Position numbers and translations under genes: made by a program. DNA of 64,000 nt from Thermothelomyces thermophilus ATCC 42464 (taxonomy: Eukaryota > Ascomycota > Sordariomycetes > Sordariales > Chaetomiaceae): contig NC_016472.1 of NCBI RefSeq assembly GCF_000226095.1, positions 3,162,001 through 3,226,000 of the forward strand, read 5' to 3'. Positions within the stretch are counted from its first letter, which is position 1; every line of letters begins with the position of its first letter. The notes under the pieces were generated by a model. It saw only the letters and a program-made list of their open reading frames with translations. It ran no database searches and was not told the origin of the DNA. Positions 32,153 through 46,200 of the stretch are shown here, piece after piece.

Positions 32153-35100
32153 GTTGTTGAGCTCGGAAGGGTTAGGCGATGCTGCAACGTAATGGCGGTG
32201 ATGTTGGCTTGATCCGTTTGACTGGCCGGTGGTCCGCCGTCCAAAGCAAAATGAGATACTCTAGCGACTAGTGGTGTAGAACGATACGCGCGATGTTTAA
32301 CGCACAGTGTCTAAGGGTGTTGATGAACTCCTCACCATTTACCGCAAGTTCCAAGCGCCCGAGTTCCCTTCCGGACTTTATAACCCGGGCACACCTTCCA
32401 CATCTGGCTCTCTCATGCTTCCCGGCTCTTTGTTGAAAATGAAGGTACAAATGTCCGTAGCTGCCGACTGTGGAATACTATAGCGCCTTCAGTGGCGGTG
32501 ACTCAGAAGTGACTGCCTCCATCACTCGAGTACCTGAGGCAACTTAACAGCTTTCTCCCCAGATAGTGCCTTCCTTGGATTCAGTTTTCCTCAGAATCAT
32601 TCGATGGTCATCCAAGTCCTGCTTTAGGAAGGTAGATGCTTCATGGAGCGAAGGAAATCCTACTTGGTCAACCCGTTGAGTCGTAGCCTGGACGAAAGTC
32701 TCGAGGGCCGAATTCAAGCGAGATAGTAAAGGAAGATGGAGAGGCTCTGTTGTCTTGACTTGAGAACAGTCAGGGCTGCAGAGTTTTGGTTACTCAAAGA
32801 TGGAGGAGTTTCTCAACTTTTTCCACGAAACTTGAGCTCCATGTGCCAGCGGCGGGAAGAAGAGTCATGATTCCAGAAAGCATCATAACATGCCGCATGT
32901 AGGAGCTCTTTCCATGTTTCTTCTCAGTAACGAGGTAGCTGTCAACATCGCGAGGGAAAGTACTGGAAAGCTCTTGAGAACAGATTCCAGGACCTCACTC
33001 AGCATTCAGATCATCCTACGGATAGTCGATAGAAGATTCTGTAGCTCGGATAGAGATCCTACATTTACCAAGACGACAACTGGGTGTGGCATAGGAAAGC
33101 GAAGCCACTCAACCCAACCTTTGACATCCTTCTAGCTGTTTTGTTTCTGTTCGATTACCAAGAAACCCAGTAACGAAAGAGAATGCGCCGAATTGCTTTA
33201 AAGGTATTTGTCCCCTGCCGATTAGCATGTCGCCTGTTGAAGCCGTACTCGAGACTCGAAGAGGCCTCGTTTCAGAAATTCGACCCGAAGAATGATCCTC
33301 ATGCTTGCCAGGGGACTTTTGAAAGTTCAAAACTAAACTTATTACATCACAGGATTCTTTTTTGATTCGTTACTTTTCGATGCTATCTTGCCCCCCGGGA
33401 AACACAAAGTGCGGAAATTGCAAACAGTTGATGCGCTAGGAGGACTGCTTATATTTGTATGTGTACTGTGTCAATCAATCGCATCAAAGCGCCAAAGCCG
33501 CAATTATCTGAAGACCTGTGGAGTAAGACCAGGCAGCATTGACGGAGCAAGGGTAGGAAACCAACATCTTGTTTACGGAGTACCGAATACAACCTGCTAA
33601 AGTAATCCGTATACACTACTATACCCTGGATCCTGTCTCGGCCAAAGCGGTCAGACAAAACAAAACTGTTCCAAGCAGTAATAGTGTACGGGCAGGACGG
33701 ACACGAAACATGGAAGCGGGTCTCCAGGCAGTTTGTGGTGGGGCTCTTGGGCAGGATCCAGCGATCTGTGGGGCGAGGCTCGCAATCGCTACGAGGGCGC
33801 GGATTACGTAACCACCTCCGCAATTGCCAGAAATGAGCATCGCCATCGGACGGGAACATCCGAGACGTGCAAATATGAGTAGACAACCGATTTACAGAGC
33901 AGTTTCACGCAGTACGAAGTACAAAGAGCATCTTATATACGTTCGTACTGTACTGTGATCAAGCATGATTCTGTTACGGAGTGCCTGTTTGCACGAAAGG
34001 CTAGGAGTACATATAACACTGTTGCGGACGAAGTACGTCCGTACTTTGCACTTTGTCAAGAAAGGATAAGGTAACGCGAGTCGCAGAGAGCAAGTTTTGC
34101 CGAATAGCTGCCGAGGTGCTGTTCCCTAACAGGGTCGCAGGACTACTGTGTACAGACACGACAGGTTGGCGCAATTTCAGACCGTTGGTCGGAGTTGGCG
34201 CATCCCGTTCAGACGATCAAGGCCCTTAGTTTATTCTCGGTCGGAGGACCGTCGACCCGGGTCACCGTGTGTCGTCCAGGTTCACAGAGTAGGTTCCCGG
34301 AGCATGCCGGCTGATCTCTCTCCAAAGGGCTCCGAAGTGCCGAGCAATCCGCCCTTTAACTTTGGATTGTACTGTACTGCTAGCTGCGGACCCCTCTCTG
34401 TATAGTAAAGGACTGGTGTATGTACAACGAAAAACAACTCAAAATCTCCAAAAAGTTCCTGTTTTCTTTTTATTCCATTGTACGGAGTAAATTCCACTCG
34501 CTACCCTTTTCCCTTTCTCGTCTCTTTCCTGGCAAACGTTTGGAACTGAATTTATACAGCCAGGCGTCAATCTGTCTGGGGAATTTCAGGAGCTGGGCTG
34601 CGGTTGAAGGCAACCCAATTATAGGCTCTGGGAAGGTGTTATCTGTTGCGCGAGCAAGCATCGCAACAGAAAGCGGAGCCCTGGCAATGACTTGCATTCG
34701 CAGTAGTGGTAGTGTATCCGTACTAGTACGGTACTAGTGCGCACGCAACTCTGCAGGTCTGGATCCATAGCGATCTTGCTCAGCGTCCAATCGGGCCCTT
34801 ACACTAACGTTAGAAGCCATGTGGACAGAATCCCGTTCGCGGTGCTCGTTGGCCTTTCTTGCTCGGGCACCCCTGACAGAATTTGTCAATCTCTGCCGGG
34901 TTGAAGCGCGCAAGAATGATAATATCAGATGTGGCGTGGTGTTAGCTGTCACACCGCTCTTTGCTTCCCGGCAATGTCGTCAAATCTGCTGTGGCGTAAC
35001 GCGACGGATGAGTGGCTCATCGTACGGCTTGGAAAGTGGATTTCAACCTCTCCTGATACCCTGCGTGCTGAACTCTCGGAGTCCATCAGAACGAGTGACT

Positions 35101-37167
35101 AACTAGCTAGATATACTTGACAGGTTCCTCTGTGTTCTATCCTTGGATCAACTTGAGCTGCTCACTGCGCTCACCAGCTCCGTTCAGATCCCAGTGATCC
35201 GTCTTGCATGCGGCACTCATCCCCCTTGGCGCCTCGCGCCACCCAGGGGTCTCGAAAGGGTTATCATCAATGTTTCACAATATAGTCACTCGTTTAAGAG
35301 AAGTTTATACCTCTAAGTCATATACTACTAGGGGTATCTTTTTCTGCTTTAAAGATATTTTTAAGAGCTAATATTTTGATCGAAGATAATTTAAGGAAGG
35401 AAAAGTCTATTTACGACTAATTATTATGAATGAAGTACAACTATGATACGCTAGTTTTTAGAAGGAAGTTCTTTCCTCTATATGCCGTTTTGTCCTGTGG
35501 AAAGCGGTAGTGGTAACCTTTTTGAAACCACCGGGTGGCGCGCTATGGTATGTACATCCTGGATCGGCCAGAACCTAACCTGTACATACATAGTACGAAC
35601 CAAGTAGGGCCCGAAGGAACGAGTGCATCTGTTGGGAGGCGCTCTGTCGCGGGTTCTTGCATGCTGCACACCTGCCACCCATACACAATATAGAAGTCGG
35701 TCCCACTGACATTTCTCTGGCGTCGCATTCAGGAGAGATATATGAAGTAGTTGGAGTTGCTATACTTGTGATCTGTAGAGGGTCGTTCGCGCGTGCACCT
35801 GAAATGGACGACCCTTGGTAGGGATGGGGTCTTGCACCTGCAGCCCCTGCATGATACGTATCCACGGACAGGGCCATGGGGGTGCTGGTTCGCGAACCCT
35901 TGACGCTTTTAACAACACCCAGGGCGGTATCCTCCGTAAATGATGTGGGATGTTACAGATAGCGAACTGGAGTGTCCTGTCGGTGGCATCTGGCAACACT
36001 GTTCAGGAAACGGACCCCGAGAAAGCCAGCACCTGGTTCTCTCCCTTGCAAGCCTGTGTGCTAGAATAGGTAAGAACCCGGAGCTGCTACTTGGTGTGGA
36101 GTGCCTGTGGTGGTTACATACAGGAGAAAAGAACCTTTCCGTTTGAGACAAGCCTCGGCATGCATCTGTGGAGAGAAGCCCTCCACTACAGACAGACATC
36201 AAGGGGTTGACACGGCGCACCGCGAAATTATAGTGATACTGCTTAAACGGTACTCAGTGTGTTGATGGCTCCGGTTTGATCATCTGCACTTAACAACTAC
36301 ACAGGAGTGTAGTGTAGGTGCTTAGCCGCAGGCCGAATGGGGGAACCTTTCAAGATGGAGATGTTAACGGCAGATAACCTAATGCTGGTCAGTTCGCCTC
36401 CGTGTGGGGACCGGGAATTAGGGGGCAGGCGAAGGGGTTGTGGGGCCGGCCAGGACAGGGCTGTGATTCGCTGGAAGCCCGCGTCTGGACCGCTGAGAAA
36501 GTCCTGCTGCCCCAGATCTCGCTGAACCCGCGCTGCCGCGTCGGCGCTCAGAATCAGATGAAGCTCAATCCCGGGCAGAATGTCATCCATCTTTCCCGGT
36601 CTCGAGACGGAAAGTAGTGTAGCCTGTGCTACTGGGAAGGCATCATCTCGCCCGGGTATCCGCACCCCGGCCGGGTCGAAACATCGACCGCAAGTGGTAG
36701 CGGATGCGCCTGCAGGAATGACCTGCCTAAATCTTTCCCAACTCTGCCTTAGCGCCGTGAGCGAGGGCACTTCCCTGCTAGTTTAAATTATCTCTCCCAA
36801 GAGGCCCATATTTCTGGTCGGTCGCTGGCCACGACGTCGACCCTGTGTTTGTTGAACGCCTTTTTCCACCCTCGCGGCGACCTGTACTCCGTACCGTTGC
36901 CGCTTTGTTCGCTCGCAGCGGTCGAGTGAAGTGAATTGGTGGATTATTATTTTCAATGCAGCATCTGGTAGGGGCCACCGGGGATTTCGAAACCTTCGCG
37001 AACTGCTCTGCTTTAATCTACCGCCCCCCCTTTCGCCCTTTCGCCCATGAGCCAGGGGCCTCCACCGGCCTGTTGCATAGCCGGCTCCTTGTCGCATCGA
37101 CACTACACGACGACCGCCGGGCTGACCTCCATCCTCGCCAGCCCTCCGCGGCCGCACCCCGGGCTTC
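32153..37167. other. 5-kb gene-free stretch
   Basis: No frame on either strand has a recognisable domain. The region is rich in TACGGAGTA-type motifs (33574-33582, 34481-34489, 36885-36893) and in GTAC-containing palindromes such as CCGTACTAGTACGG at 34727-34740, and contains an AT-rich island. A GC-richer patch at 36297-36790 has a 157-codon reverse frame without motifs. The final 250 bp should be the promoter and leader of the RhoGAP gene. Confidence 0.55.
35262..35480. repeat. AT-rich island, possible RIP-mutated repeat relic
   Basis: About 220 bp with a base composition far more AT-rich than the flanks (many TTTAA, TAATTA, ATATTT strings), with abrupt edges. In Sordariomycetes such islands commonly derive from repeats mutated C-to-T by repeat-induced point mutation. 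No family can be named. Confidence 0.5.
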
Positions 37168-40100
37168 ATGGACTCGACCTTTCAGGACAGCCCTACCATC
37201 GGGAGAACAGTGGTTTACGCGGCCAATAGCCCGCTGCCGCCCCCGCCAAACGCCGCAGCCTCCCGCAGGTACGGTTTCCCGTTCGTCTCTCTCTCCCCTA
37301 TCGCTCCCTCGGCCCTCCGCTGTTGATTGGTCTCATTTGCGTTCTGGCCCCTCTGTTCTTGTCCGTACCTCATCATCAGTTGGGCACGGCTTGGGATGCG
37401 CTTTGGGTGTGGTGGTTGTACTCTGCTTGCCGTGTCGCGCCGAGACCGCGTTCTCGAGTTTTCCTGTCCAGAACCACTTGAGGAGCCCTCAAGGGCTTCT
37501 TCTGTCCGGACATAGGGTTTGCTCGGCGTCTGGGGCCTGACATCTGTGCGGTGGTGCAACGACCGACTCGCGCCTTTCGAACGCGGTGTCCACAGCGCTG
37601 ACCCAATCGCTTTGTCCATTTTTAGGTCGAGACGGGTACCCGCAAGCCCACTTTCTACGGACTTGTCCTTTTCCGACTCTGCGTCTGCCGCCATTCCACG
37701 CATCGTAACCACTGCAGCTTCCGAAGATCACCCGTCCCAGGCATCCGAAAAGACATATTTCAACAGCGATTCCTCAGGGAGCACCACGCCCGAGGAGAGG
37801 AGCCCCGGGTGCGTTCCCATTAGATCCCCGTTCCCAGTTCTCGGGAGCCCGCGTGGCAAGCACCGGTTATGCTAATCAGACCTTTGCAATAGACCGGCAC
37901 CGTCTCCCCTCTCGCTTCGCTTCCCGAATGAGGCGCGCAGTGTTTCTGACCCCATAGCAGCCACTCAGCCTCCCGCGGGCGCTCCTTCGAGCCAGCTCTC
38001 GACCATGTCTGGTCCGGCGGGCGAGCGGGCAGAGCCCGCTAAGAACCCGCCGCGGAACTCGTCGATCGACTCCGCAATTTCCGCGATCTCCTCCAGGTCC
38101 AACCTCCAGAAGACGTCGCAGGACGGCGCCATTGCGCCGGACGAGATTGCAAATCTGATCAAGACAGCCGGCAGCGCCGAAGCGGTCATTCAATACCTAC
38201 TGAAAGAAAAGCAATCACAATCCCAGCAAAATGCGCAGCTCTGGAGGCTGGTGGACAAGCAGAGGGCCATGATTCTAGGCCTCAATAAGGACCTTGAGCG
38301 GGCCTTGAAAGATAAGGAAAAATATAGGAAGAAACTGAAGGAGGTTTTGGGCGGGTCTGAGGCAGCACCGGCACTCTCAATACCCGCGCCAAGTTCACAA
38401 GAAGCGAGTTCGAGAGTCCCCGACGCTGCTAGTTCGTCGCCGAAAGAGCGTGTCCTTGAGATCCCCGTGTCTCCCAAGACCGTCATTCCGGGCGAGCACA
38501 AACACTCGCCCATCGACGTGACTTTGGCCCCGTACCCCATAACTCCGCCGGCGGACCATGCGACCGCCGCCCATGCTCAGTCGACCGTCGGTGAGTTGCT
38601 CGACCCGACGCACACGATGCCGAAACCGAGCGAGCATGCCCTAGATCACTACGACCACGAAGCGCAAGAACGGGAGGCGGAAGCTGCCTCGAAGCGGGCC
38701 GAGGAAGCAAAAGAGATTCCCATCAACATGACCCTCCCGCCGTCTCGTACTGCGCCCCGCGAGCCGCCACCTAATCCCCCGCCGCGGCCTCCGGTTGGGC
38801 TACCAGACCGATCCCCGCGACCCGAAGAGGGCGCTTCAAAGTTTCCCCCGCCCCCGGCCCCGCCACCGCGCAAGCCACCTCCGGCACCTTTGCATCTCAA
38901 GAATGCGAAGCCGAAGCCCAGCGTCGCCCCGGAAGAGGATCCCGAGACCGATACCGATTATGACCACATCCTGGAAGTAGACGAGATGAACCAGGAGGAA
39001 CGGAGAGGGCGGCGAAGGACGCGAGAAGAGGACGACCGGGAACGTGCGATACAGGCAAAGAAGGAGGCGGAGATGCGCAGTCTGTCGAAGAAGAGCAAAA
39101 AGAGCAGCAGTCGGAAGGCTACGGATCAGGCGCAGGCGCCTCCAGCCGAGATCCCCGCCGACCCTAGGCTTGTGCAGAACAACCAGAGTCTTGCTCCGCC
39201 CGAGACAGCGTCTCTCGCCGGCGTTCTCAACGGCGCCCCTGATTCCCGCGCTATCCCCCCGCCTTTGCTTAGCCCGGGCCTTCCCGCCAGTCCGAGACCT
39301 ATGCCTCCGAAGTCGCCGGTCCACTCGCCGCCACTCTCTCATGGTGCTTCGAATTTCCCTGGCGTGCCTCTTTCGCCCCGGCCACCGCGAGCTCCCATTC
39401 CGTTACCGCCCAACACCCCCCTCCAGACGCCCTCACCCGCAGGAGATCCTTTGGTGTTGAAGTCACCAAGACCACTCAACATCAGGAAGCAAGAAGAACA
39501 AGGCTCTGGGACTCCGAGCCCTACCAAATCCGGCACGGATAGTCCGACCGAGCGGACCAAGATCTACAAGGGCTTTGTGACCGAGGAGTATCCCGACCTG
39601 CTCCTTCCCCCCAACGCGCTTCCGTCCATCGATATCAAGGTTGCTTCGTCTCGCATGAAGCCTTCCAGAGCCAGCTTAATCTCGTTGACGCAGCTAGAGG
39701 AGGATCCCGTTTTCACGTTGGCCGTTTATTCGAGGGCTGATGGGGGCGAGCTCTGGCGCATTGAAAAGGACTCTGCGTCGCTCGCCAAGCTGGACCAGCG
39801 GCTTAAGCAATGCCCGGCGTTTACGGCCAAGACGCCGGATCGATCCCTTTTCAGTGGCCATGCTCCAGCAAAACTCGATGCCCGACGTGTTGCTCTAAAT
39901 CAGTACTTGGACGAGTTGCTAAACACGCCCTTGGACCACGCCACGGCGCTCGAGCTTTGCAAGTACTTATCCACCAACACGTTGCCCCCCAACGCAGACG
40001 AAACCGGGAGCTCAACCGGTGACCACAATGGCGAATCATCAAGGGTCGGGCCAGGCGGACGGCCGTTCCGCAATGGCTACCTTACCAAGCGAGGCAAGAA

Positions 40101-42006
40101 CTTCGGAGGCTGGAAGGCGCGTTACTTTGTCCTTGACGGGCCGCAGCTCAAATACTACGAGACTCCTGGAGGCGCGCATCTGGGCACCATCAAACTCAAG
40201 GGGGCACAGATCGGCAAGCAAGCACATAATTCCAACGACGGCGCATCGGGTCAGGGAGGTGCTGCGGAGGACGGTGATAACCAGTATCGCCATGCGTTCT
40301 TGATCTTGGAGCCCAAGAAGAAGGACCCGTCTAGCATGACGAAGCACGTTTTGTGCGCGGAGAGTGACAAAGAGCGCGACCAGTGGGTTGACGCGTTGCT
40401 TCGCTGGATCGACTATCGCGATCCCGATGACGAGGAGCCTTCCAGGAAGGAATCCCATCACGAACGAAACGGTGAACGCGGAGGCGGCAAGAAGAAGTCA
40501 GGGCATGGCCAGGCGAAACAGCATGGTTCGCAGCAGGGCACCGCTACGGACGATGGCCTGATTGGTGTGAGCTACGAAAACACCAAACAAGGTGACATCC
40601 CACATCAGGGCGTGCCAATAAAGGGGAAGCAATCAGGGCAGCAGGATCAGGAGTCGACGCACAGTCAGTCGACGGCATCTTCGTACACCATCTCGGCGCC
40701 GCACAATCCGCAGCTGATCTCGAACTCGGACGCGTGGGGCAGCAAGCTCGGCATGGGCCTTACGCCGCCGACGCAGGAGGAGAAGAAGGCGAGGAAGCGC
40801 AGCTTCTTTGGGTTCGGTCCCAAGACGAGGACTTCGAGCGACGGCCAGGACTCGCTGCTCGGCAGCGAGGGTGGAAACTCGCTGCCGACGGGCCAGTATC
40901 ACGGACCGGTCCGGCAGGCCTTCGGCGCCTCGCTGGCGGAGGCGGTCAAGTACAACCCCCCTGCGGACGTCAATGTTCCGCTGCCCGCTGTAGTCTACAG
41001 GTGCATCCAGTACCTTGACTCGAAGAACGCCATCTTTGAGGAGGGCATCTTCCGTCTGAGCGGGTCGAACTTGGTCATCAAACAACTGAGGGAGCGATTC
41101 AACAACGAGGGCGATATTAACCTGCTCACGGACGGGCAGTATTATGACATTCATGCGATCGCGTCGCTGCTCAAAATGTACCTTCGCGAGCTGCCGAGCA
41201 CGATCCTGACCAACGAACTGCGGTCGCAGTTCATTGCCGTCACCGAGATGACAAATCACAAGGAAAAGATGGCGGCGCTTGCCGAGCTCGTCGAGCGGCT
41301 CCCGCAGGCGAATGCGGCGCTTCTCAAGTATCTGATCTCTTTTCTGATCAAGATCATCGATCACTCGGACGTCAACAAGATGACGGTTCGCAACGTTGGT
41401 ATCGTCTTCTCGCCGACGCTGAACATTCCGGCGCCGATCTTCGCCATGTTCCTGCAAAATTACGAGGCCATTTTCGGGATCGATCCTGCCGAGTATGAGC
41501 TGCCCATTACAGAGCCCGAGTACAGGCAGGAGCGCCGTCCCTCGCTCCCCGCATCGTTTCAGGAGCGCCGGCCGTCGGACGGGCGGCCTTCGACCTCGCA
41601 CAGCGACTCTCCCCACAGGCAGCGCCTGATGGAGTCTCTGGACGCGCAGGGCAACCGGAGCACGCCGACGCCGCCGCCCATGACGATGCAGCAGTTGGCA
41701 CAGATGAACGCGGCCAACCGGCACGCGAGGAACACGCCGACACCGCCGCCACAACAGCGGCAGATGAGCCACGACAGACCGGCGTACGAGAGCAGCCTCG
41801 GAATGCCTCCTGGACTCGATTCTAGCCACTCCCAAGCATCCCAGCAGAAGCCGCACCCCGGGTACGACCGACCGCCGTACGAGAACGGGCTGTCGCCGGC
41901 GCCGTATGAGCAGCAGTACCGCAGCCGCCGCGAAAGCACCATGTTTATGGGATCGCTCAGCCAGCAGCCTTCTAAGAGCCGGCTGCGCGAGGAGGCGCAG
42001 TACTAG
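37168..42006 (+). CDS. BEM3: PX-PH-RhoGAP protein, Bem3-type Cdc42 GTPase-activating protein
   Basis: Three exons, 37168-37268, 37626-37808 and 37893-42006, 1465 residues. The short first exons encode MDSTFQDSPTIGRTVVYAAN and a Ser-rich segment; both junctions keep the frame. Order: disordered N-terminus, a coiled coil at about 190-246 (QQNAQLWRLVDKQRAMILGL), a Pro-rich middle with many SP/TP sites, PX domain about 645-800 (IYKGFVTEEYPDLLLPP onwards), PH domain about 817-937 (RNGYLTKRGKNFGGWKARYF), RhoGAP domain about 1104-1290. The catalytic arginine finger is R1149 in EGIFRLSGS, and the NVGIVFSPTLNIP motif is present, so GAP activity should be intact. This is the architecture of yeast Bem3, which switches off Cdc42 at polarity sites through lipid-binding PX and PH domains; hyphal tip polarity is the expected role. 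Confidence 0.93.
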
Positions 42007-43219
42007 AGCGACTTCATGGGAATTTTTTTTTTTTCCCTCTCTTCTCTTCTGTCGCTTGTCTCGGGGGACAGGATTATTATACCCGGAATGCACAGCCACC
42101 TTCAATGTCCTCTCCTATCCGTTTCCTAAAGATACCACTCCGTCGTTTCGATTCGTTCTTGATTTGCTCCACGCGAGCTTCCTTTCTCTCGGGTTGTCAA
42201 AAGATACCGAGGTCGGCCCCTTTCTTCGCCCAACCCTTCCCACCACCAACCAAACGACTTGTACGATGTTACTGAAGCGAGCGAGCCAACGAGCCAACGT
42301 GTTGCAACAGGAGCGATTTGAGCATCATGTCATCACATATCATTTACGGATGCACGAAGATAGCTAGGACTGGACATCATAAGCGGCCATGTGTTTTCTT
42401 TTCTTTTCGTTTTTTCATTGCTTTACCTCCCTGCTTTGTCTTTGATTCCTCCATCTGCAGTTACAGACAGGATTGAGCCTTGTTCCGCCTGATGCTCGAT
42501 TTTTACTTGGTCTTAGCTGCCTAATTTCGCAGTGCAGCCGGTGGGGGAGGTATTCCCACATTTTCTGGATAGGTGTGGACGTGGATGCGGTGGGCGATGT
42601 CAAGCCTAGGATATACCTAGGATATACCTACATACGTACGTCCGTATAGTAACTGTCTAATTTGTGATGTTTATTGCTTCTCGTTCTGGCTCTCTGTGTC
42701 TCGTGAACCACATCACATTCTGCTGGGACAAGAAGGTTCGAATGTTCGAATGTTCTCCGTTGGTGTGAGACGGGTCTTGCAAGTTCGCAGCTGCCTTGTT
42801 TTTATTTTCTCTTCATTCCTTTTTCTTGATCTTTATCTCTCTTTTTTTCTTCTTCTTCCCTTTCGAGTAGTAGTACGGATAGTGTGGGTACGGAACACGG
42901 AGTACTGATCACCGATGCACTACTAGTACAGAGGATTTGCAGTGCAAAGTCCCCGGCGGAGTAGTTATACAGTACTGTAACTATGTATGTACATACATAC
43001 ATACATACATACATGCATACACAGCGCAATGGGGTATGGCTGGGTGCAGCGAGTGGGGTAACGTTAGTTAGTGGGTCGTGTCACTTTTCAGGCGCCGCGG
43101 TGCCGTTGCTGACAGGGACAAGACCGAGCCATCGGCGAGTCGGCCATCATCATCACCGACCAGCAATCCACATTGCCAAACGTGGAACACGCCCGATGAG
43201 GTTATCGTAGCAGGTCACC
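42007..43219. other. Intergenic with ACAT microsatellite
   Basis: No gene. Contains (ACAT)n at 42991-43014, a variant CACGGAGTA near 42897, and the upstream region of the Zn2Cys6 gene. Confidence 0.5.
42991..43014. repeat. (ACAT)n microsatellite
   Basis: Six tetranucleotide units, upstream of the Zn2Cys6 gene. Confidence 0.95.
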
Positions 43220-46200
43220 ATGGACAGGCTGAGTTCGCTCCATGATGCGGGGACCATCGGACGACAAGACAACAGCAGCACCAGATCGCAGTCCTCATCG
43301 ATCCCGTCATGGCAAACGCAGCAAGCACACGGCACGTCGCCGCATTCGCGCATACAACCGCAGCAGCACGACGCTGCATCCGCCTTGTCATCCGCCTTCT
43401 CCCCGCAGAGCTCCAACTCATCCTCCAACTCCTCCTCCTCCTCCTCCTCCTCCTCCACAGACCCGACGCCATCATCCACCACCGACCGCAACAGCACGAG
43501 GCCGACCGCCGGAAGCCATCCCCCGACCCTGACGCCTCCCTCCCAGGGCAGCCAATACCAACATGATCAGCCCCAACAACACGCCAACGACCCCGCCCCT
43601 GTCGCTGCTACCGCCGCCGCCGATCAAGATCATCTCAATCGCGATCGCATCCGCGTCCACGAGCACGAGCACGACCAAGCCCCCGCACCGGCCCAGGCCC
43701 CGGCCCCGGCCCCCGGCGGAGGAGGACCCGCCGACGCGGCAGCCAAGAAGCCCCGCGCCTGCGAGGCCTGCCGCGGCCTCAAGGTCAAGTGCGACCCGGA
43801 CCCGGACGATCCCAGGGCGGGCCCCTGTAGGCGCTGCAAGAAGAGCGGCCGGGCCTGCGTCGTCACCGAGCCGTCGCGCAGAAAGGCCAAGAAGACGGAC
43901 AGCCGCGTCACCGAGCTCGAGAAGAAGATCGACATGCTGACCGCCGGCCTGCTCGCTGCCAGCTCCAACAACAACAAGAGTCTCGGCGTCGGCGGCGTCG
44001 GTGGTGGTCTGGGAGGAGGAGGAGGAGGAGGAGGGCTCGGCACGGCGGGAGGCACGAGCTGGAACGGGGAGGCAGAAGTCGCCAGGTTCCCGCCGCCCTC
44101 TCCCCCCGCGCCACCGCCACCGCCGCCGCCGCCAGAATCGGCCGTGCAGCAGCCCGGAGTTGGCGCGGCAACGGTGGCAGCGGCCGGGCTGAAGAGGAAG
44201 TTTGGCGAGCTGGCGCGGGAACCCGGGGAGGAGGGACCCGGTTCGACGATCCCCTTGGCGAGGGATCCGGCATTGGCGTCCGCGTCTGGCTCGGTCACTC
44301 CCCAGGCCGCAGGAGAGGTTGCGAACGACTTGAAGCCGGATATCGTGGATAGGGGGCTCATGACGATGGAGCTGGCGGAGAGGCTGTTTGCACGATACAC
44401 CACCCAGATGTGCCAGCACCTCCCCGGCGTGGTCCTCCCGCCGGGCATGACGGCCTCGGAGCTCAGGGCGTCCAAGCCGATCCTGTTCCTGGCCCTCATG
44501 ACCGCCGCGTCGTCCGAGATGTCGAAGCTGCAGCGGACCTTGAATAACGAGATGATGCAGGTGTTCGCCGACAGGGTCATCGTCCGGGGTCAAAAGAGCC
44601 TCGAGCTGGTGCAGGCCATCCTGGTGAGCGTCATCTGGTACTGGCCGCCCGAGCGGTTCGAGGAGCTCAAATTCTACCAACTGGTGCACATCGCCGCCGT
44701 CATGGCCGTCGATATCGGCCTCGGCCGGAGGAAGCCCGCCAGAGGCTGCATCAGGAAACATCTCTCGGGCATGTGGCGCCCCCAGTTGTCAGTGCAGACG
44801 GATCCGACGTCGCTCGAGGCCCGCCGGACCTGGCTGACATGCTACTTCCTGACCACCAATACCGCCATGGCCCTTCACCGTCCCAACCTGATCCGCTGGA
44901 ACCATTTCGCGTCCGAGTGCGTCGAGGTCCTGCAGTCCTCCCCGGACGCGGCCCCCACGGACAAGTATCTGTGTCATCTCGTATGGGCGCAGAGGTTGGC
45001 GGAGGACATCGGCGTCCAGTTCGTCATGGACGAGCCCACGTCGGCGCCCAACCTCGCAGAGCCCAAGACGCAGTATACGTTGAGGGGGTTCGAACGTGAG
45101 CTCGAAAGGTATTACAACCTGGTACCTAAGGAATTGCTGCAGCGTATGTGTTTTTTCCCTACGTGTCCCCCGAGAATACCTCTCACGACCAACGTTCTGA
45201 CGTCTTCTTCTCTACTACTTACTAGCGTCCCTGAAGATGAACTTTCAGGTCATCAGCCTCTACATGCACGAGATCGCTACATATGGCGAGAACGCCGACG
45301 GTTCCAGACCGCAACCCGGCGGCGAGAACCCGCTCGGCTCCGAAACCCCAATCTCGTCCGCACACATCAACGCCTTGTCAGCATGTCTTAGCGCCATCGA
45401 CGGTATTTTCGACGTCTTCTTGTCGCTTGACGTCAACACAGTCCGGTGCTTACCCGTCTTCAACCTTGTGCGCGTCGCCTACGCCGTCGTCATCCTGATC
45501 AAGATCTATTTCGCCGCATCTTCGCCCAAGAGCGAACTCGGCAAGATCATCGACAAGGACCAGATGAAGGTCGAGCACTACATCGACCGCCTGCTCGACA
45601 AGTTCCGCGCTACCGCCGCTGAGGATAGGAGCAGGCCAGCAGCCAAGTTTCTCGTCGTGCTCGTAATGATGAGGTCATGGTTCCAGAAGCAGAAACAGCA
45701 GACCCAAAACGGCGGGCCGAACGCCGCTGCGAATGCTCCCGCAGCAAAGACCCCTCCGACCCCGTACCCTCGCCCGAGCGTCGGAGAAAGGCCCGGCGCA
45801 ACAACCCCGGCGCCCCAACGGGCTCCCCCCCAAGGCTACACGACCACCGCCAGCACCCCACTCCAGCTCCTTTCTGAAGTTGCTACCAACAACTCCGCCG
45901 CCGCCGCCGCCGCCGCCGCCGCCCCCGGCCCCCGGGCCTCCACCACCGCCGACCTCCTCCCACTCCAGACATCATCCTCTTCCCTCCCCACGCCCGGTTC
46001 TTGGCTGAGCGGGCAGCTCATGTACGGCACCGTCCCCGGGCCCAGATCAGCAAACGCTACCGACACCACCAACGGCAACAATACCAACAACGGCCTCGCT
46101 AATGACAATGGCAACAACAACAACAACAGCAACAACAACAACAACAACGACAACAACGACAACACCATCACCGCAGCCCCCTTCCTGGCGGGCATGCCGC

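Noticed and set aside
36297-36770. Reverse frame of 157 codons in a GC-richer patch
   Set aside because: No motif or supporting structure; noted only as part of the gene-free stretch.
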